NCBI GenBank assembly: GCA_027625915.1
Contig: JANTQA010000030.1
Location: forward strand, 1,302,001-1,366,000
Reading direction: 5' to 3'
DNA from: Anaeramoeba flamelloides
Taxonomy: Eukaryota > Metamonada > Anaeramoebidae
Length of the DNA stretch: 64,000 nucleotides
Shown one piece after another: positions 23,463 to 37,100 of the stretch; the stretch's first letter is position 1, and every line of letters starts with the position of its first letter. Below the pieces are notes generated by a model. It saw only the letters and a list, made by a program, of their open reading frames with translations, searched no databases and was not told the origin of the DNA. The position numbers and the translations under genes were made by a program.

Positions 23463-24735
23463 TTAAACTCAAACATTTTAATTGGGAAAATTTAAGTAAA
23501 TAAATTTTGATAACTACAGATAAGAAAGAGATTGCCTCTCTAAAAAGGTTATTATTACTCTAGTATACGTGGAATGATTTAGGGAAATCCTTTAGTAATT
23601 AGGTAAAAGTTTGAGAATTTTCTGATCTTCTTTTTTTGAATTCTAACAAAGCTAAATAATTTGTATTTTACCAATAAATTCGACTCTAGAAATGTAATTA
23701 AAAGTTATTTTAGAAGAGTTTGAAAATAAAATTTACGACAATTTTTAATCTCATAAATCCCAAAAGAGGGCACGTCTCAATTAAAAACTCTTTGAACTAA
23801 TAATTTAGTTCCGTGAACCATATTATTCGTTCCTACAAAGTCCAAAAAAAAAGTCCATCAAATTATGCGTACTGTTTGGAAATCGAATCAATTCCATTTC
23901 GTTATTGAAAACAATGTCTATACACAAGCATGATTTTTTCTCTTTTCGAAAAAAAACTAATCTCATTTACCAAAAAAAAAAAAAAAATTTGTCTCATTTT
24001 TCTTTGAAAAAAGAGAGAAGAGACCATTAATAAGAAGTTTTGGAAAAAATAAATGATCTTTTAAGAAAAAAAAAGAAAAAAAAAAACATTTTTTTTTACT
24101 ATGTCAAGTCAAGAAATTTTAGAGGAATGTTCAAAATCAGTAATTTTAAAGAACAAACAATAGATGAATGCAGATTTTTAAGTTTGATCGTTTTCAAGAA
24201 TTGGCTGCAAACGGAAAATAAAAGGATAGATAGATCTCATTGAATGGATGAACGATCTAGTTTATCTCTATTAAATTTAAACCAAGTTTTGTCACTGATG
24301 ATGGAAAAGTAAAATTTAACTTCAATGTTTTCAATAACCTCATTGGAGAGTAAAAAGAGTCTTTGAAGAACAAGTACTTCAAAGTATTAGTAAAAAATAG
24401 TAAACTATTTTTTGTAATTATTTTTGTTTGTTTGGTTTTATTTTTCCTTTTTTTTGTTTCGACAAGTTAGATCTCGAGTTGAAAAAATACATAGCAACCC
24501 ATATTGTTTCATTTGTTCAACAGTCACCTTTTATGTTTCCTCGTTTTGGTTCTCCTTCCAGACTCAAAATATGAGATTGTTCTAGTGCTAAGATGATATT
24601 AATCGTCCTTCTTCGAACTCCTCAATATCATCTTATATCACTTCGAACAATCTCATATTTCTCGTTCTTCCAGTCCAAACTCGTCACATAACAAAGAGAT
24701 TGTTTCCAAATCAAAACAATAAAGACCGTAATTTT
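23463..24735 (+). repeat. 1.27-kb duplicated unit, copy 1; decayed gene-like core and hairpin
   Basis: Matches 59465-60736 in the same orientation along its whole length, at perhaps 75-80% identity by eye. Part of it looks like worn coding sequence: near 24101-24350 fragments such as ILEECSKS and DLIEWMNDLV can be read, interrupted by stops and frame shifts. A nested hairpin lies at 24568-24659. The outer arms AATATGAGATTGTTC/GAACAATCTCATATT pair over 15 bp, and the inner arms AAGATGATATT/AATATCATCTT over 11 bp. No terminal repeats were found. It is either a duplicated pseudogene or a repeat family with a structured 3' part. Confidence 0.65.
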
Positions 24736-24990
24736 TATTCTAAGAAAAATATCCTTTTACAGTTAGATCTGGCAAAAAATAAAAATCATATTAACTTTTT
24801 TATATCCTACTAACTTTCAATTAATAGAATAATATGAAATTGAAAATATTAAAAGTATTGGAAAAACCAAAAACAATTTGTTTATACAACTAAAAACAAA
24901 AACACAAGTAAAACATTTCACCTTCAAAGAATTGAATAATTTATTTTTTACTTTTTTATCTTTTATCAAACAAACCCAAACTTTTTTAAA

Positions 24991-25341
24991 ATGGAAGAAA
25001 AATTTGGAACACAAAATCAAAAATTCTTAACAGTCTCCCAATTACAAGAAACAACAACAGTGACAAACATTATTGTTAAACTCGTTTCACAAGATCTTAC
25101 TGTCTCTTCTGGAACGAAGTGTGTCTATGAATTTTTAGTTGGCGATGAAACTGGTGCAATACCACTGATCGTCTCAGGCAAACTCTTCAAAAAGGAAATT
25201 TTCAAAATTGGTTCAACGATTTCGTTGGTTGACGTTCAGTGCCAATTTCTTGTCGACTCACCAACACTGATCCTTACACAATTCACCAAAATTCAACGAT
25301 CAGAAAAGCAATTACAAAGTGTTCAAACATCTTTGTTGTAA
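24991..25341 (+). CDS. Small OB-fold protein, likely single-stranded nucleic-acid binding
   Basis: A complete 116-aa single-exon protein. The core from residue 17 to 105 has the five-strand pattern of an OB fold: VTNIIVKLVSQDLTVSSGTK, YEFLVGDETGAIPLIVSG, a helix-like KLFKKEIFKIG, STISLVDVQCQFLVDS and PTLILTQFTKIQRSE. The VGDETGAI turn is typical of SOSS-B/hSSB and RPA-related domains (VADKTGSI in human SSB1). By family this would bind single-stranded DNA or RNA in repair or RNA metabolism. It lacks the long C-terminal tail of SSB1, so it is placed only at fold level. It directly follows the duplicated unit, and the ATG follows an A-rich leader. Confidence 0.65.
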   Translation: MEEKFGTQNQKFLTVSQLQETTTVTNIIVKLVSQDLTVSSGTKCVYEFLVGDETGAIPLIVSGKLFKKEIFKIGSTISLVDVQCQFLVDSPTLILTQFTKIQRSEKQLQSVQTSLL

Positions 25342-26074
25342 AGAATTTTTAATAAAAAAAAAAACGGTTGCTGAAAATAACTCTGCATTTCTTTTATTAT
25401 TTCAAAAATTAACAAGATAAAGAAAATGTTTTTGGAAATTATCGTCTTTGAAAAGTTTTTTCGAACGATTTTTTTATTCCACCATCCAAATTCAAATTCA
25501 AATTCCTATTTGTGAAAAAACAATAAAAAGAAATGAGGATGATAACGATTTAATATTTTTATTCAATTTCCAACACCTTTATTTCAGATCACTGCCTTGG
25601 TTGTGCCCATTCTAAGAAAGGAGTTTTTCATTTTTTGAATAAGCCCAATACGATTCTTTTTTATTCATCCAGCTCGTTTCGATAAAATAACGAAACACAC
25701 AACCAAGAAAGAAGAAAAGAATTTAACTTTACAAAAAGGCTCAAGTTTCGATTCGAAGATTCGATCTTAAAAATGAAAACACAAACTTCGTTTAATAATG
25801 CCAGAAAAATGGAAAGTCAAGGTACGATTAAACTACAAAAAATCTTCAAGAAAATTTAATAGAATTCAATAAAATTTTACTGTATCTTGAAATTGAAAAA
25901 CAAAGTAAAAAAATCTGATTACTATAATATCATACTTACTTTTAAATACTATTTTCCTAAAGTAATTATGGTTTTTAAAAAGTTTGATCCTTTTTTTTAA
26001 TTTTTGAAAGTTTAAAATCCAACATATTTTTGAATTATTTCAAAAATAATTATTGTCTGTATTTTTATTATTTA
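25342..26074. other. Spacer with a doubtful first exon
   Basis: At 25773-25821 an ATG-initiated stretch (MKTQTSFNNARKMESQ) runs into GGTACGATT, which could be a donor. No second exon was found. The rest is A/T-rich with nothing recognised. Confidence 0.3.
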
Positions 26075-26790
26075 AGGGAGGAGTTGTTAAAATTTCTTAT
26101 TTGCGGTTAGGTTTTCTAGAATTTAAAAGAAGTCGATTTAAATCAAAGATTCTTTTCTATTCTTTTGAATTCTGGAAAACCGCTGTTAGGTTTTTTTGGA
26201 TTTATGTTTTGATTAGTGAATTGTGTAAAATCTAGCTTTTTTTTGAGTTTTCTGTTTTATTTAGAAAATCTATTGATTTTCTTTAGGTTTTTTTTACTTT
26301 TTGAAATAAACCGAAAACTTATTTAAATTTTCTGTTTATTTCAAAAAGTAAAAAAAACCTAGAACACTTCATTAATAAAATAGAAAACCTCAAAAAAACC
26401 TAGAACACTTCACAAATAAAACAAAGTACCTCACGAAAAGCAAGGCACTCTACAGCACTTGACGACACTCCCCATTAGCTTTTCCAGAATTCAAAAGTCT
26501 AGATTAAAATCTTTGATTTCACCCAATTCTTCTAAATAATGGAAAGGCACCCTTAGGGTTTCTTGAGTTTTCTGTTTATGTATAAAATCAATAGATTTTC
26601 TAAATAAAATAGAAAACCCAAAAAAAACCTAGAACACTTCACAAATAAATAGAAAACTCAAAAAAAGCTAGAACACTTTACAGTTAAAATAGAAAACTCC
26701 AAGAATATATCGTTAGTTTTTTTTTACTTTTTGAAATAAAAAAAAAACTTCGTACTCTACAGAATTCTACTAAAATTCCAAAATTCTGAA
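26075..26790. repeat. Modular hairpin mosaic element, family D copy 2
   Basis: Begins with a purine-rich GGGAGGAG and a GCGGTTAGG junction. It then contains: the TTTTCTAGAATTTAAAAG hairpin (26112-26183), a GTTAGG junction, the TTTACTTTTTGAAATAAACCG hairpin (26290-26360), tandem AACCTAGAACACTTCA blocks and the 10-bp GGCACTCTAC-type units (26441-26475). Further hairpin halves and an AATCTATTGATTTTC module follow. The same words occur in family D copies 1 and 3-6 in different order and number. Confidence 0.75.
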
Positions 26791-29559
26791 AAAAACTTTC
26801 GATATTATATTATAGAATAAAAAATACATTTCTTATTAACGACTACTTTTGTAATTATAATTTATTATATCATGTATTTTAAAGAGTGGTTGATGTTTTG
26901 TAAATCTCAGAATTTTTTCCTCCAGTTAGATCTAAGAAGGAAAAAATGAAATATTTTTATTAAAATTTTCAATACTTTTTTCAAAAAACAAAAAAGATGG
27001 TTGGGTAAAAATCAACTTTTTGAGACAATTTAACTAAAAATAATTTTTAAGAATCCTTACAGCTTGTTAAGAATTTTTCATTCTTTTTTCTTGTCTGTTA
27101 GTTATATTGATAGGGTTCCAAAAATTGTTTTTATTCATTAAAATGGAGAAAAATGTAAATATGAAAATTTTTTTACCATTTTATGGTTTTGTTAGAAATT
27201 GATAAAAGTTTGATAAATTGTGTTTTATTGAAGGGAATTCACCCAAATCCAGATTTTCTAAAATAAAATAATTGTTTATCTCTTTAGACAAGATTTTTTT
27301 TTATTTCCAAAACTATTATCTTTTTTTTTTTTTATTTTCATTTGATTTTTGAATACAAAATTCTGTAAAACTTTTACCACACAACTAAGCACAATTTATC
27401 TTGAAATGAACAATTTTGATTTGTGAGAAATGATACAAACAAAAAAAAAATCACCAAAAAGAAGCTAAATGTTAAGAGTATTTGGTTGGTAAATTTTATT
27501 TAAAAAATCAAATGTAGTAAAAAAATTCTTGAAAGAGTAATTGGAAACTTCAATCCAAGTAAAATAAGGGAAAGAACCAAGACCAAAAAAAAACAAAGAA
27601 AAAATCATAATTCCTTTCGAAAGTTAATTATTTATCTTGGAGACAATGTAACAATTCATGTTTTTCAAATTGTCAAAACTCAGAGATAATACGATGGTTT
27701 CAAGTTAGATTTGTTTTGAGAATGTTTGAAAGGATCTTTTGACATAATGTTTGAAAATCGTAATTATTTTTCTTTTTCATTTTCTCACTTTTCTTAACAA
27801 GGTGTTTGAGTTTAGATATCATAAAATTTCCTTTTGATTTTTTGGTTATATAATACAACAAAAAATGATTTTTTGATCCAAAATGGGTGAATATTTCAAT
27901 GTAACAAACTTCACAATTAAAATGATATGGGATCAAAATATGTTAAGACAAATTTGTAAATTACAACAATATTTCTTAACATGATACAAGGTACAACAAT
28001 ATCTCTAAATTAAAAAAACTTTTTCATACTCCATTTAGGATTAAATTTTCAGATGATAATAGTATAATTATTGATAAAAAAAAAACTATCTAAAGAGTTC
28101 GATAATCTTAGTGGAATTTACCCACTGAGAATTTCTTTAACAAAAAAAGGGAAATTTTCATAATTACAAGAATTTTCATCCATTTACTTTTGCTGTATCC
28201 TATCAAAATTTGATTTTATAATTTCATAATTTCCCTTTCAAATCTAAAAATTCAAAAAAATTTCGCAAGTTGTTCTAAATATTTTTTACATATACTTTTA
28301 AAAGTTTGAAATGTTTTAAAATTTGAACTTGTAATTGAAAAACCATTAAAACATTTTTTTTTGTTTTTTAATTAAAAATCCATTTTAACATCTTTTTTTT
28401 TTTTTTAACTTTTGTTTTTGTAATTTTTTTGAACATTTTCTTCCTAATGAAAATTCTTTCTGAGAAGTAAAAGTAAAATAACAAAATAACTAAACACCCT
28501 TCAGGATAAGACCATAACCCTTATAATTTTATTGTTAAAGAAGAAATTATAAAAATAAAATGATCAAATTTTCAAAAAATCATCAAAAAAGAGTGCAAAT
28601 TTTCGATAATAATTTTCTCTTGTTAATAATCAAAATATTCCAAAAAAAAAAAGTTTCAATAATATTTGTTGGAAAAACAATGGAACAATATTTTCATTCA
28701 TCTTTCTCAAAAAAAAAGATTTTAAAAGTCCTTAAAAATTCTCAAAATTTTAATTCTGCAAACAAGCTTAAATAATTGATTTTCCTTTTAGAATTGGTTT
28801 CTTTGTATATTTGTTTTTATTCTTTCACAATTTTTTGTCATTTAGTGAAAAATTCTTGATTTAATTGTCCTAAAGTCAAATTTGTGTGGTATTTTTCTTT
28901 TTTCTTTTTTTGTTTTAAGAATAAAAACTACTTTTTTTTCAAACGAAGTTAATTATATTTACTGGATTTCTTCTTGAGTTTAATTGGTTAACCAATTTTA
29001 TCACTCTTCTTACTTGTTCATTTAAAAAAAATAATATGAAAAAACAAATTACAAATTTAATATCTTAACGTGTGACATTTAATGAACAAAAAAAGTCAAT
29101 AAACCGAATTACTCATGCAATAGAATCAAAATATGTTAAAATTTGTAAACAAACAATTTTATTATTGAAAATTCTTGAAAAATTTTAGGATCAAAAACAG
29201 AACATAACCCCAAAATTTGATATGCTGTTTCGATTCTCATTTGAAATTACTTTTTAAAAATAGCCTCTAATGATTTTATGGCATCTTTTCATAAAAAAAA
29301 ATTGTTTTTAGATTTTATTGAAAAAGAAAAAAAAAAAAAAAACGGATTTTATTAGTAAAAATAATTAATAATGAAATTTATAAACAATTATAAAAATTAA
29401 ATATATCTCGAATAATTAAATTTAAATTATTATTAAATAATAAATATATTTTAAAAATAGTAATACATTTATTATTCAAAAGAAAAGAAAAGAAAAGAAA
29501 AGAAAAGAAAACAAAAGAAGATAAAAGAAAAAAAAAAAGAATTATTATAAATAATGATG
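26791..29559. other. Long AT-rich gap, nothing recognised
   Basis: About 2.8 kb between the hairpin mosaic and the 3' end of the RalGAP gene. Short frames are present (e.g. 27700-27936 minus, 28560-28775 plus) but show only Lys/Asn/Phe composition bias. I see nothing I can support. Confidence 0.5.
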
Positions 29560-30318
29560 TTAATTTACTTTTTTCCAACCAAGACCTTTTAAAACTTTAT
29601 TTACTTTCTTATTTATTACTTTATCATTTTCAGATCCAATAGAAATTTTTTGGATTAAATCTTCAAAGGAGATCTCTTGTGAATATTTTTTCTTAATGTT
29701 TTTTAATAATAAATCTCTTTGTTTAATAATATTATTCTGTCCAAAGAAGTTGTCAAAGGAATAATTATGGATTACTAATATAGTTTGCCTTATTAAAATC
29801 GAAAGAATATTTCTCGATAAAATCATTCCATCAATAAGTGGGCTAAAAAAGTTAGAGTGATCCTTTTTAGATGTTGAAATTCGATACATACCATTCCCGA
29901 GTGGGTAAATGCCAATACAATAACAATCTTGAGAAATATTATATTTTGTAAAATCAATTTCTTTTTCTCTTTCGGACCAAACTATTAATATTGGGTTTTG
30001 ATAAATTAATTTGTTTTTATAATCTTTGAATTCGTTTAATTGGCTATTGGGTAATCTAGACATGATTTGAAATAAAATTTCAACCGAAAAATTTGAAAAA
30101 TATGGCAAATAAATTTTTTGATCATCATCATCATCATTAATATTATTTTCATTGCTATTGTGAATAATATCTTCTCCTATTTTGGAAGAAGAAGAAGTTG
30201 TACTTGGTATTTGAGAAAATAATTTAAAATAATTAGAAATTTCAATTTTTTCACCCAAGTTCTCAATAAATTCTTTAAATGATATTGATTCTTCTTTTCT
30301 ATTATTAATAAATAAAGG

Positions 30319-30351
<33 letters not shown>

Positions 30352-31110
30352 TTTGGTTGGAAGATATACAATTGATACATTTATTAAATCTCTAAATTTT
30401 TTTTTTTCAATATTCAATAGATCCATTTCAAAATTGATTTCTTGTTTTAATGGAATTAATAGATTTTGGTGAGTAATGGGCACTAAACCTAATTGAGATA
30501 ATAACAATCTACAATAATGGAAAAAATGAATTGTTTTTTTTTTTTTACTTGGTTTTAACCAATTCTTATAATTTTTATTATCATTCTCTTTTTCATTTTC
30601 ATTTTCTTTTTCTTTGTTAATTTCCTTTTCCCTTTCCTTTTCCTTGTTTATTTTTTTTCTTTTTTCTTTCCCCATACCAATTTCTTTTTCATTGTTATCT
30701 TTTTCGATTTTTTTTTCTTTTTCTTTTTTCTTTTCTTCTATTTTATTAATAACACTTCCATTAATATTATTTGAAAAATAGCTATTTAATTCTGGTAAAT
30801 TTTTAAATCTATTTGGTATTTTTTCTAATTTATTTAATGGTGTTTTTTGAGAATGTTTTTTCTCAAAGCCAAAATCTTGTAAAAATGTTAATTGTTTTTG
30901 AACAGAATTTTCTATTCTATCAATTAAAGTATTCCTTTGTTTAAGGTGTTTACTATTAATAAGTTTAGCTATTGGAAATTCACCACTTAAATATTTTTCA
31001 TTTTTTTTTTTTAAGTTTAGTTTTTTTCTTTTCATTCTTTTTGAATTCCTAAATAAATCAAATTTTTTTCTTTTATCTATTTTTTTTGTTTTTTTTATTT
31101 GTTTATTTGA

Positions 31111-31146
<36 letters not shown>

Positions 31147-34100
31147 ATTAGTATTAGTATTAGTATTATTAGTATTATCCTTATTATTATTATTATCATG
31201 ATTATTATTATTATTATTCATATTAATATTATTATTACTTAATTCGTTCTCATTTATTTTTTCAATTTCATTACCAATTGAAGATATTTTTTCGAACTCA
31301 TTATCGCTTGTTAATTCTTGAGTAGTTGTAGTTGTAGTTGTTAATGTTTTTTCTTGTTCACTTATCATTTCATTTTTTTCTTCAATATAGATAATTAATT
31401 CTTCAAACATATCAATATTGTTTAATTCTTTCCCCTTTTCATATTTTGGCAATTGTCCATATTCTCTTTGATAAAAAAGATTATGTTTTATCTTCTTCAT
31501 ATTTTCTTTATTTTTCATCTTTTCATTATTTACTTTTTCTTTCTCTTTTTCCTTTTCAGTTTTTTTTTCATTTTTATTGTTATGAGAATTATCATGTTTT
31601 TTATGATCATCAATATTATCATTATTGTTAATCTTTGGAATCAATTTTTCATTACTATTTATATTAGTTGAAAAAATATTTTCATTTATATATTCAGCAT
31701 CCCAAATATATTTTCCAGTTAAATCATGGCAAATTAATCTAACATCTGTTTTATTTGGTGATTTTGGAATTTGGTAAATAATTATTATTGAATTGTTATA
31801 ATAATAAGCATGATTATAATTTGTAAAATTTATAGAATTATTTTTATTTTGTTTCTTTAAATTATTTTGATAATTTTTCTTTAATTTGTTAAGATTATTA
31901 CTATTACTACTATTATTATTCTTATTATTACTATTTTTATTATTCTTGGTTTGATCGACTTCATGTGAAAGATTTCTTTTAAGGTGTATGGTATTATTTT
32001 TCATTGAATTAGTTCGTTTTAAATGTTTTTTTATTGGCGAAATTAACATTGAATTTTTTTTTAAATTCCGATGACTAAATTCTTCATCAGAAAAATTATC
32101 AAATATTTTATTTTTCATTGAATCATTAAGTAAAAAATTTTTATTTGATTTCATTTCCTTCTTATTTTCTTTTTTAGTATTCAAAAAATCAAAATTTAAG
32201 GATGTGATTTTTTCATTTATTAATCCTTTAGGTATTTCTTTCAATTCACTAATCATTGAATTATATATTTCGGAATTTTCCTCAAATATATTATAATTCC
32301 ATTTTTCAAATAAATATAATAAAAACATTTCAACACTGCAAAGATTTGAAAGATTATTATTCTTATTCTTATTATTCTTATTATTATTAAGATTATTCTT
32401 CTTATTATTATTCTTATTAATATTATTAAAATTATTAAAATTATAACGATCTTTAATGCTATTCTTACTATTACCAACATTCTTAATATTAACGGCATTC
32501 TTAATATTATTCTCTTCGTTATTCCTCCCTTTAGTATTTTTCTTGGTGAATTTATTATTTTTTGGATTAATATTTTTTGATTTGTTAATATTTATATTAA
32601 ACATTGAAATTCGGTTTTTATGTGATATTCTTGAATTTGAATTAAATTCAATTTCTTCATCATAATTTTTTTTTTTAATTTTATTGTCTTCATTTAGACT
32701 TATGACGGATTTATTTTTTTCTTTTCTATTTAGCGAATTTGATCTTCTTCTTTTCCTTTTTTTTGGTTTTCCTTTTTTTTTTTTGTTATTTTTATTTTTA
32801 TTATTTAGTTTTTCATTTGTTTTATTATTTATTGAAAGATTTCTACTCAAATTTGATCTATTTTGTTCATTAAAACTATTGTTTTTCTTTACGTCTTTGG
32901 TTTTTAATTTATCTTGTTGACAAGAATTATAATTCAGAATTTTTTTTTGAATATTTAATATTTGAGTTAATGTTGGAAATAAAATATTCTTGATTTTTTT
33001 TTTAATTAATAAGTGATTATTTAAAATTATTATATGAAGGATACAATATAGCATATGATCAATATACTGTGGCAATAAATTTGTGTTATAAATTTTTTTA
33101 TTTTCTTTCTTTCGAAATTCATGACTAATTTTTTCTGAAATTTGAAGATTTAATGCTTTAATTTTGGCATTTAAAATTTCACATAACCTCAGTACTAACT
33201 TTTGAAATAACTTTTGATCAAGTTTATTAAGTATATGAGAAAAATTGGCAAAGCATATCAGCGATAATGTAGCTGCCTTTGAAATTTCTGGTTTTAAGGA
33301 AAAGGTGTGTAATAAAATGGAATCAATACCTCTTTTAATTATAGGTAAATTTGGTTTATTTGAATTGATTTCACATATACATGATGAAGTAAAAGACCAT
33401 ATCACGAAGATCAAAACCTTTGGGCCAAAGATGTTTGTAATAAAGGAAGCTGTGACCGATTGCTTTTCTTTATTTTTGAATAAATTTTTTTCTAAAAAAT
33501 TTTTTCGAGTGATCCTAATCTTTGTATAGTCTCGATCTGTATGAAAATTTTGTAAATTTAAAAATAAGAAAAAAATTTCAGAAATTGTGCCTCTAATTTC
33601 ATTTTGTTGTGCTAAAAACATTTTTACAGATTTTAATTTACCAGTTTTTTTCCAATTTAATTTTATATCATTTTTCCTAGTTTGTTCATTATTTATTAAC
33701 TTTTTAATTTTTTCTTTATTATGTATATTGATTAAATTATTTTTTCTTTTACGAGTTGTCTTTTCCCTTTTATTGTTTTTTTTTTTTTTTTTTTTTTGTT
33801 TATTAGATTTTGAAGAATGCTCTAATGATGATGATGATGATGATGATGATGATTCTGAGGAAATTGCCCTTTCAATTTTTTTCATTGAATGTTCTCGATA
33901 TTTAACTTCCTTTTCAATTAATGTTTGCACTTCACCAAATTGTTGGAAATTATTAAACTTTCTGGTCATAATATTTCTACAATCATAAATATAATCGATT
34001 TGCTCGATTTGTTCAGGAATGCACGTCATAGATGATAATATAGTGATGGCATATAAGACAATATTATCCTTGGTTGGCATTTCATAAGCAGGGTTGAGAA

Positions 34101-37100
34101 AGGTTGATAAATTATTAATATATGGGTTCAATAAAATAAATGAGCCTGGTAAATTGTATCCAAACAATCTGGATGAAAATCTAATAATCATCTTGGAAAT
34201 GAAATCATCATGTAGGGATAACCCATAGGTTAAGATATAATAAAAATAAGACAACAGTTTTGTAGATTTAATTATTTGATTCTTGTTTTTGTTTCTACAA
34301 AATAATATACAAATTCCTGCAAACGATTTGGATCTACTTTCTTGATAATTGTCATTTTTTAAGCAAGATTCGAAAAAAATTGGGCAAAATAATTTCAAAT
34401 ATGGGAAATTTGATTGACGATTGTTTCGGACTTTAATTTTGGTTTCAATTTTTTCAATTAAATTTAAGACCTCTAAATATGCAGAAATGATATATAAATG
34501 TATTAATGGTTTTTTAATATTACTGCAAGTTTTATAGAGTCCAAAAAATTGTTCCCAAAAAAATTTCGCCTTTGATCTTGTCCAATTTCCACGATGATCT
34601 AATGGCTTATATAGGGTACACTTTTCAAAATCAGTTTTTTTTGGAATTAATGTTTCCATTTCTGTAATATTAGAATAATTATTACAATTTCTCCCGTTGC
34701 TTTCAAATACCGTAAAGGATACATTTTTAAATAAGGAAATAAAATTTTCCTCGTCTTCATTCAAATCAAATGGTTTTGAATAATCAAATAAATGATGATA
34801 CAGGTAAATTGTTAACACTAACATACTGCGTTTCCATTGGATACCCAATAATTTGTCATTTTGATGCTTATTAAAAAAATGGTATAATCGTTGCCATTGA
34901 TACCTATTTGTTGTTTGAGAATAAACCCATATATTTAAAAATGTGTTTATCAATTCCCCATTAAATTGTGAATAGCCAGGAGTTGTTCCTTTGGCCATAC
35001 ATTTCTCACAAATTTCAAAAAAGAAATCAAAGATTAAATTCCAAATTTTTTGTGGTAGATAAAACGATTTTTGATTGCAAAATAATTCAAAGAGTTGAAG
35101 CATTTTGGTCCATTTCTTTAAAGTCGATTTATCCTTTTGGAAATTTAATTCTAGATTGAAGATTGTTCTCGCCATTAAAATAAAACTTTCTACAACTTCG
35201 ACAATTATGAATTTAAAAGTTGGTTTCATATTAATTTTTCTAATCCAATTCTCAATAATTGAATAAATTCTAAATTTTAAATCGTTAAAGGAAGATGATA
35301 ATTCAAAAGTTTGTGTAAATATTTCAAAGATTATTAACATTAATTCTCGATCTTTAAATAATAATTTACAGTATTTTTTGTCATCAATACAAAATAAAAT
35401 AAATTTTACAACTTCTTGGTGAATTTTTATTGGGCAACATAATCTAAAGCCAAATTCTATTTTGGTTTTTGTTTTTTTTTTTTTTGTATTTTTTATTTTA
35501 AATAAATGTTATTTTTTTAAAATGTTATTTTTTTAAAATGTTATTTTGTTCAAAAAATAGATGAATAATAAAAATTGTAAAAAAAGATACTTTTGAATGA
35601 AATATTGAAAATAAATGATGAATTACTAATTTTAAACAATTATAAAAAAAATAGAATTTATTTATAACAAAAATAGAATTTCAATTTTGAAATTATAGTT
35701 TTTTTTTTGTTTTTTTTTGGGGTGACATTTATAGATACATTACATATTTTAAATCATTTGATACAATATTTAAAATCATGATATAATACAGAAAATATAT
35801 TTGAAAAATTTTTAAGAACATTTAATTTTGGATAAATATAATATGAATCAAATTAAAAAAAAAAAAATAAATATTATTTTTATTTGGAGATCTTTTCAAT
35901 TGATGTATAAAAAAAAGTTTTTAATCCTATTAATATTTTGAAATTCATCATTTTCAAATCATCTGAAATAATAAAGTCTAATCATGATATTATACAAAAA
36001 TTGTATTTGAAAATTTTTTAAGATTATTTAATATTGGATAAATATAATATGAATCAAATTAAAAAAAAAAAATAAATATTATTTTTATTTGGTGATCTTT
36101 TCAATTGATGTATAAAAAAAGTTTTTAATACTATTAATATTTTAAAATTCATCATTTTCAAAAAGTTGCAACATAAAAATTTTCAAGTGTATCGATAAAA
36201 TAGATGACAAACTTTTTTAAACCTATTTTTAGTTTTCTATATTTGAGAAAATATTCTTGTTTTATTTACATTTTTTTAAAACTACTTTTGTGGACAAACT
36301 ATTCTTAAAGTATTATCATTTTTCTTTTAGATAATTAAATACATTTAATTACATCGATTTTATAAAAAAATGCATTTTATAAAAGAATGTGTTCCTTGAG
36401 TTTCTTAACTTTTTGTGATTTGTTATTACTGCTTTTTGGTGGGGTTTGAACTAATCTAAATAATTCGGCTTTATATTTCTATTTGAAATTTTAAATGGGA
36501 TCAAAGTTGGAGCTGATTATCCTTTTTTCAATTCTTGTGAAATAATTCATTTCTTGAAGGGGTGTTAGTTTCACCCAAGTCATAAAGAATAAGTATATCA
36601 TCAAAAAAAAGAGCAAGACAAATAAATTTCAACATATAACTTGCCATTTGTTTCTTGGAAAACTCTTAGTAAAGTAAAATGAACTGAAATTTTTTTCAGT
36701 TATTATTCCAAATGCCAGTATTTCTAATTAAAATCAAATTTTTAATGTAATTTTAAAAAATAATCTCTTATTGACTTATATTTTGTATGGGTGATTTAAT
36801 TTGGATTCTTTTTATTAAATTTACTTTTTTGAAAGTAAGGTTTGGGGATTGAAAAAAAGTACAGTAACAAATTTTCATTCATAGTCTGCCAATTTATGAT
36901 TATTTTTTCAACTATTTCCTTTCAAAAAATTGATTAGGAAAACAACAAAGATAATAAAAAAAAAAAAAAGGAAATTGAAAAACAAACTTGATTTTTTAAC
37001 CATCCTAATTCTTTCACAAACACCAGGATATAACGTTGGGAGGAACAACCTTTTAAATGTTGTCAGCCAAAATTGTTTTGATTTGGTTTTGGTTTTGATA

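Noticed and set aside
36430-36460. tRNA T-arm-like GTTCAAACCCC on the minus strand
   Set aside because: No matching stem, D-arm, anticodon arm or acceptor stem around it. No tRNA gene was found anywhere in the window.
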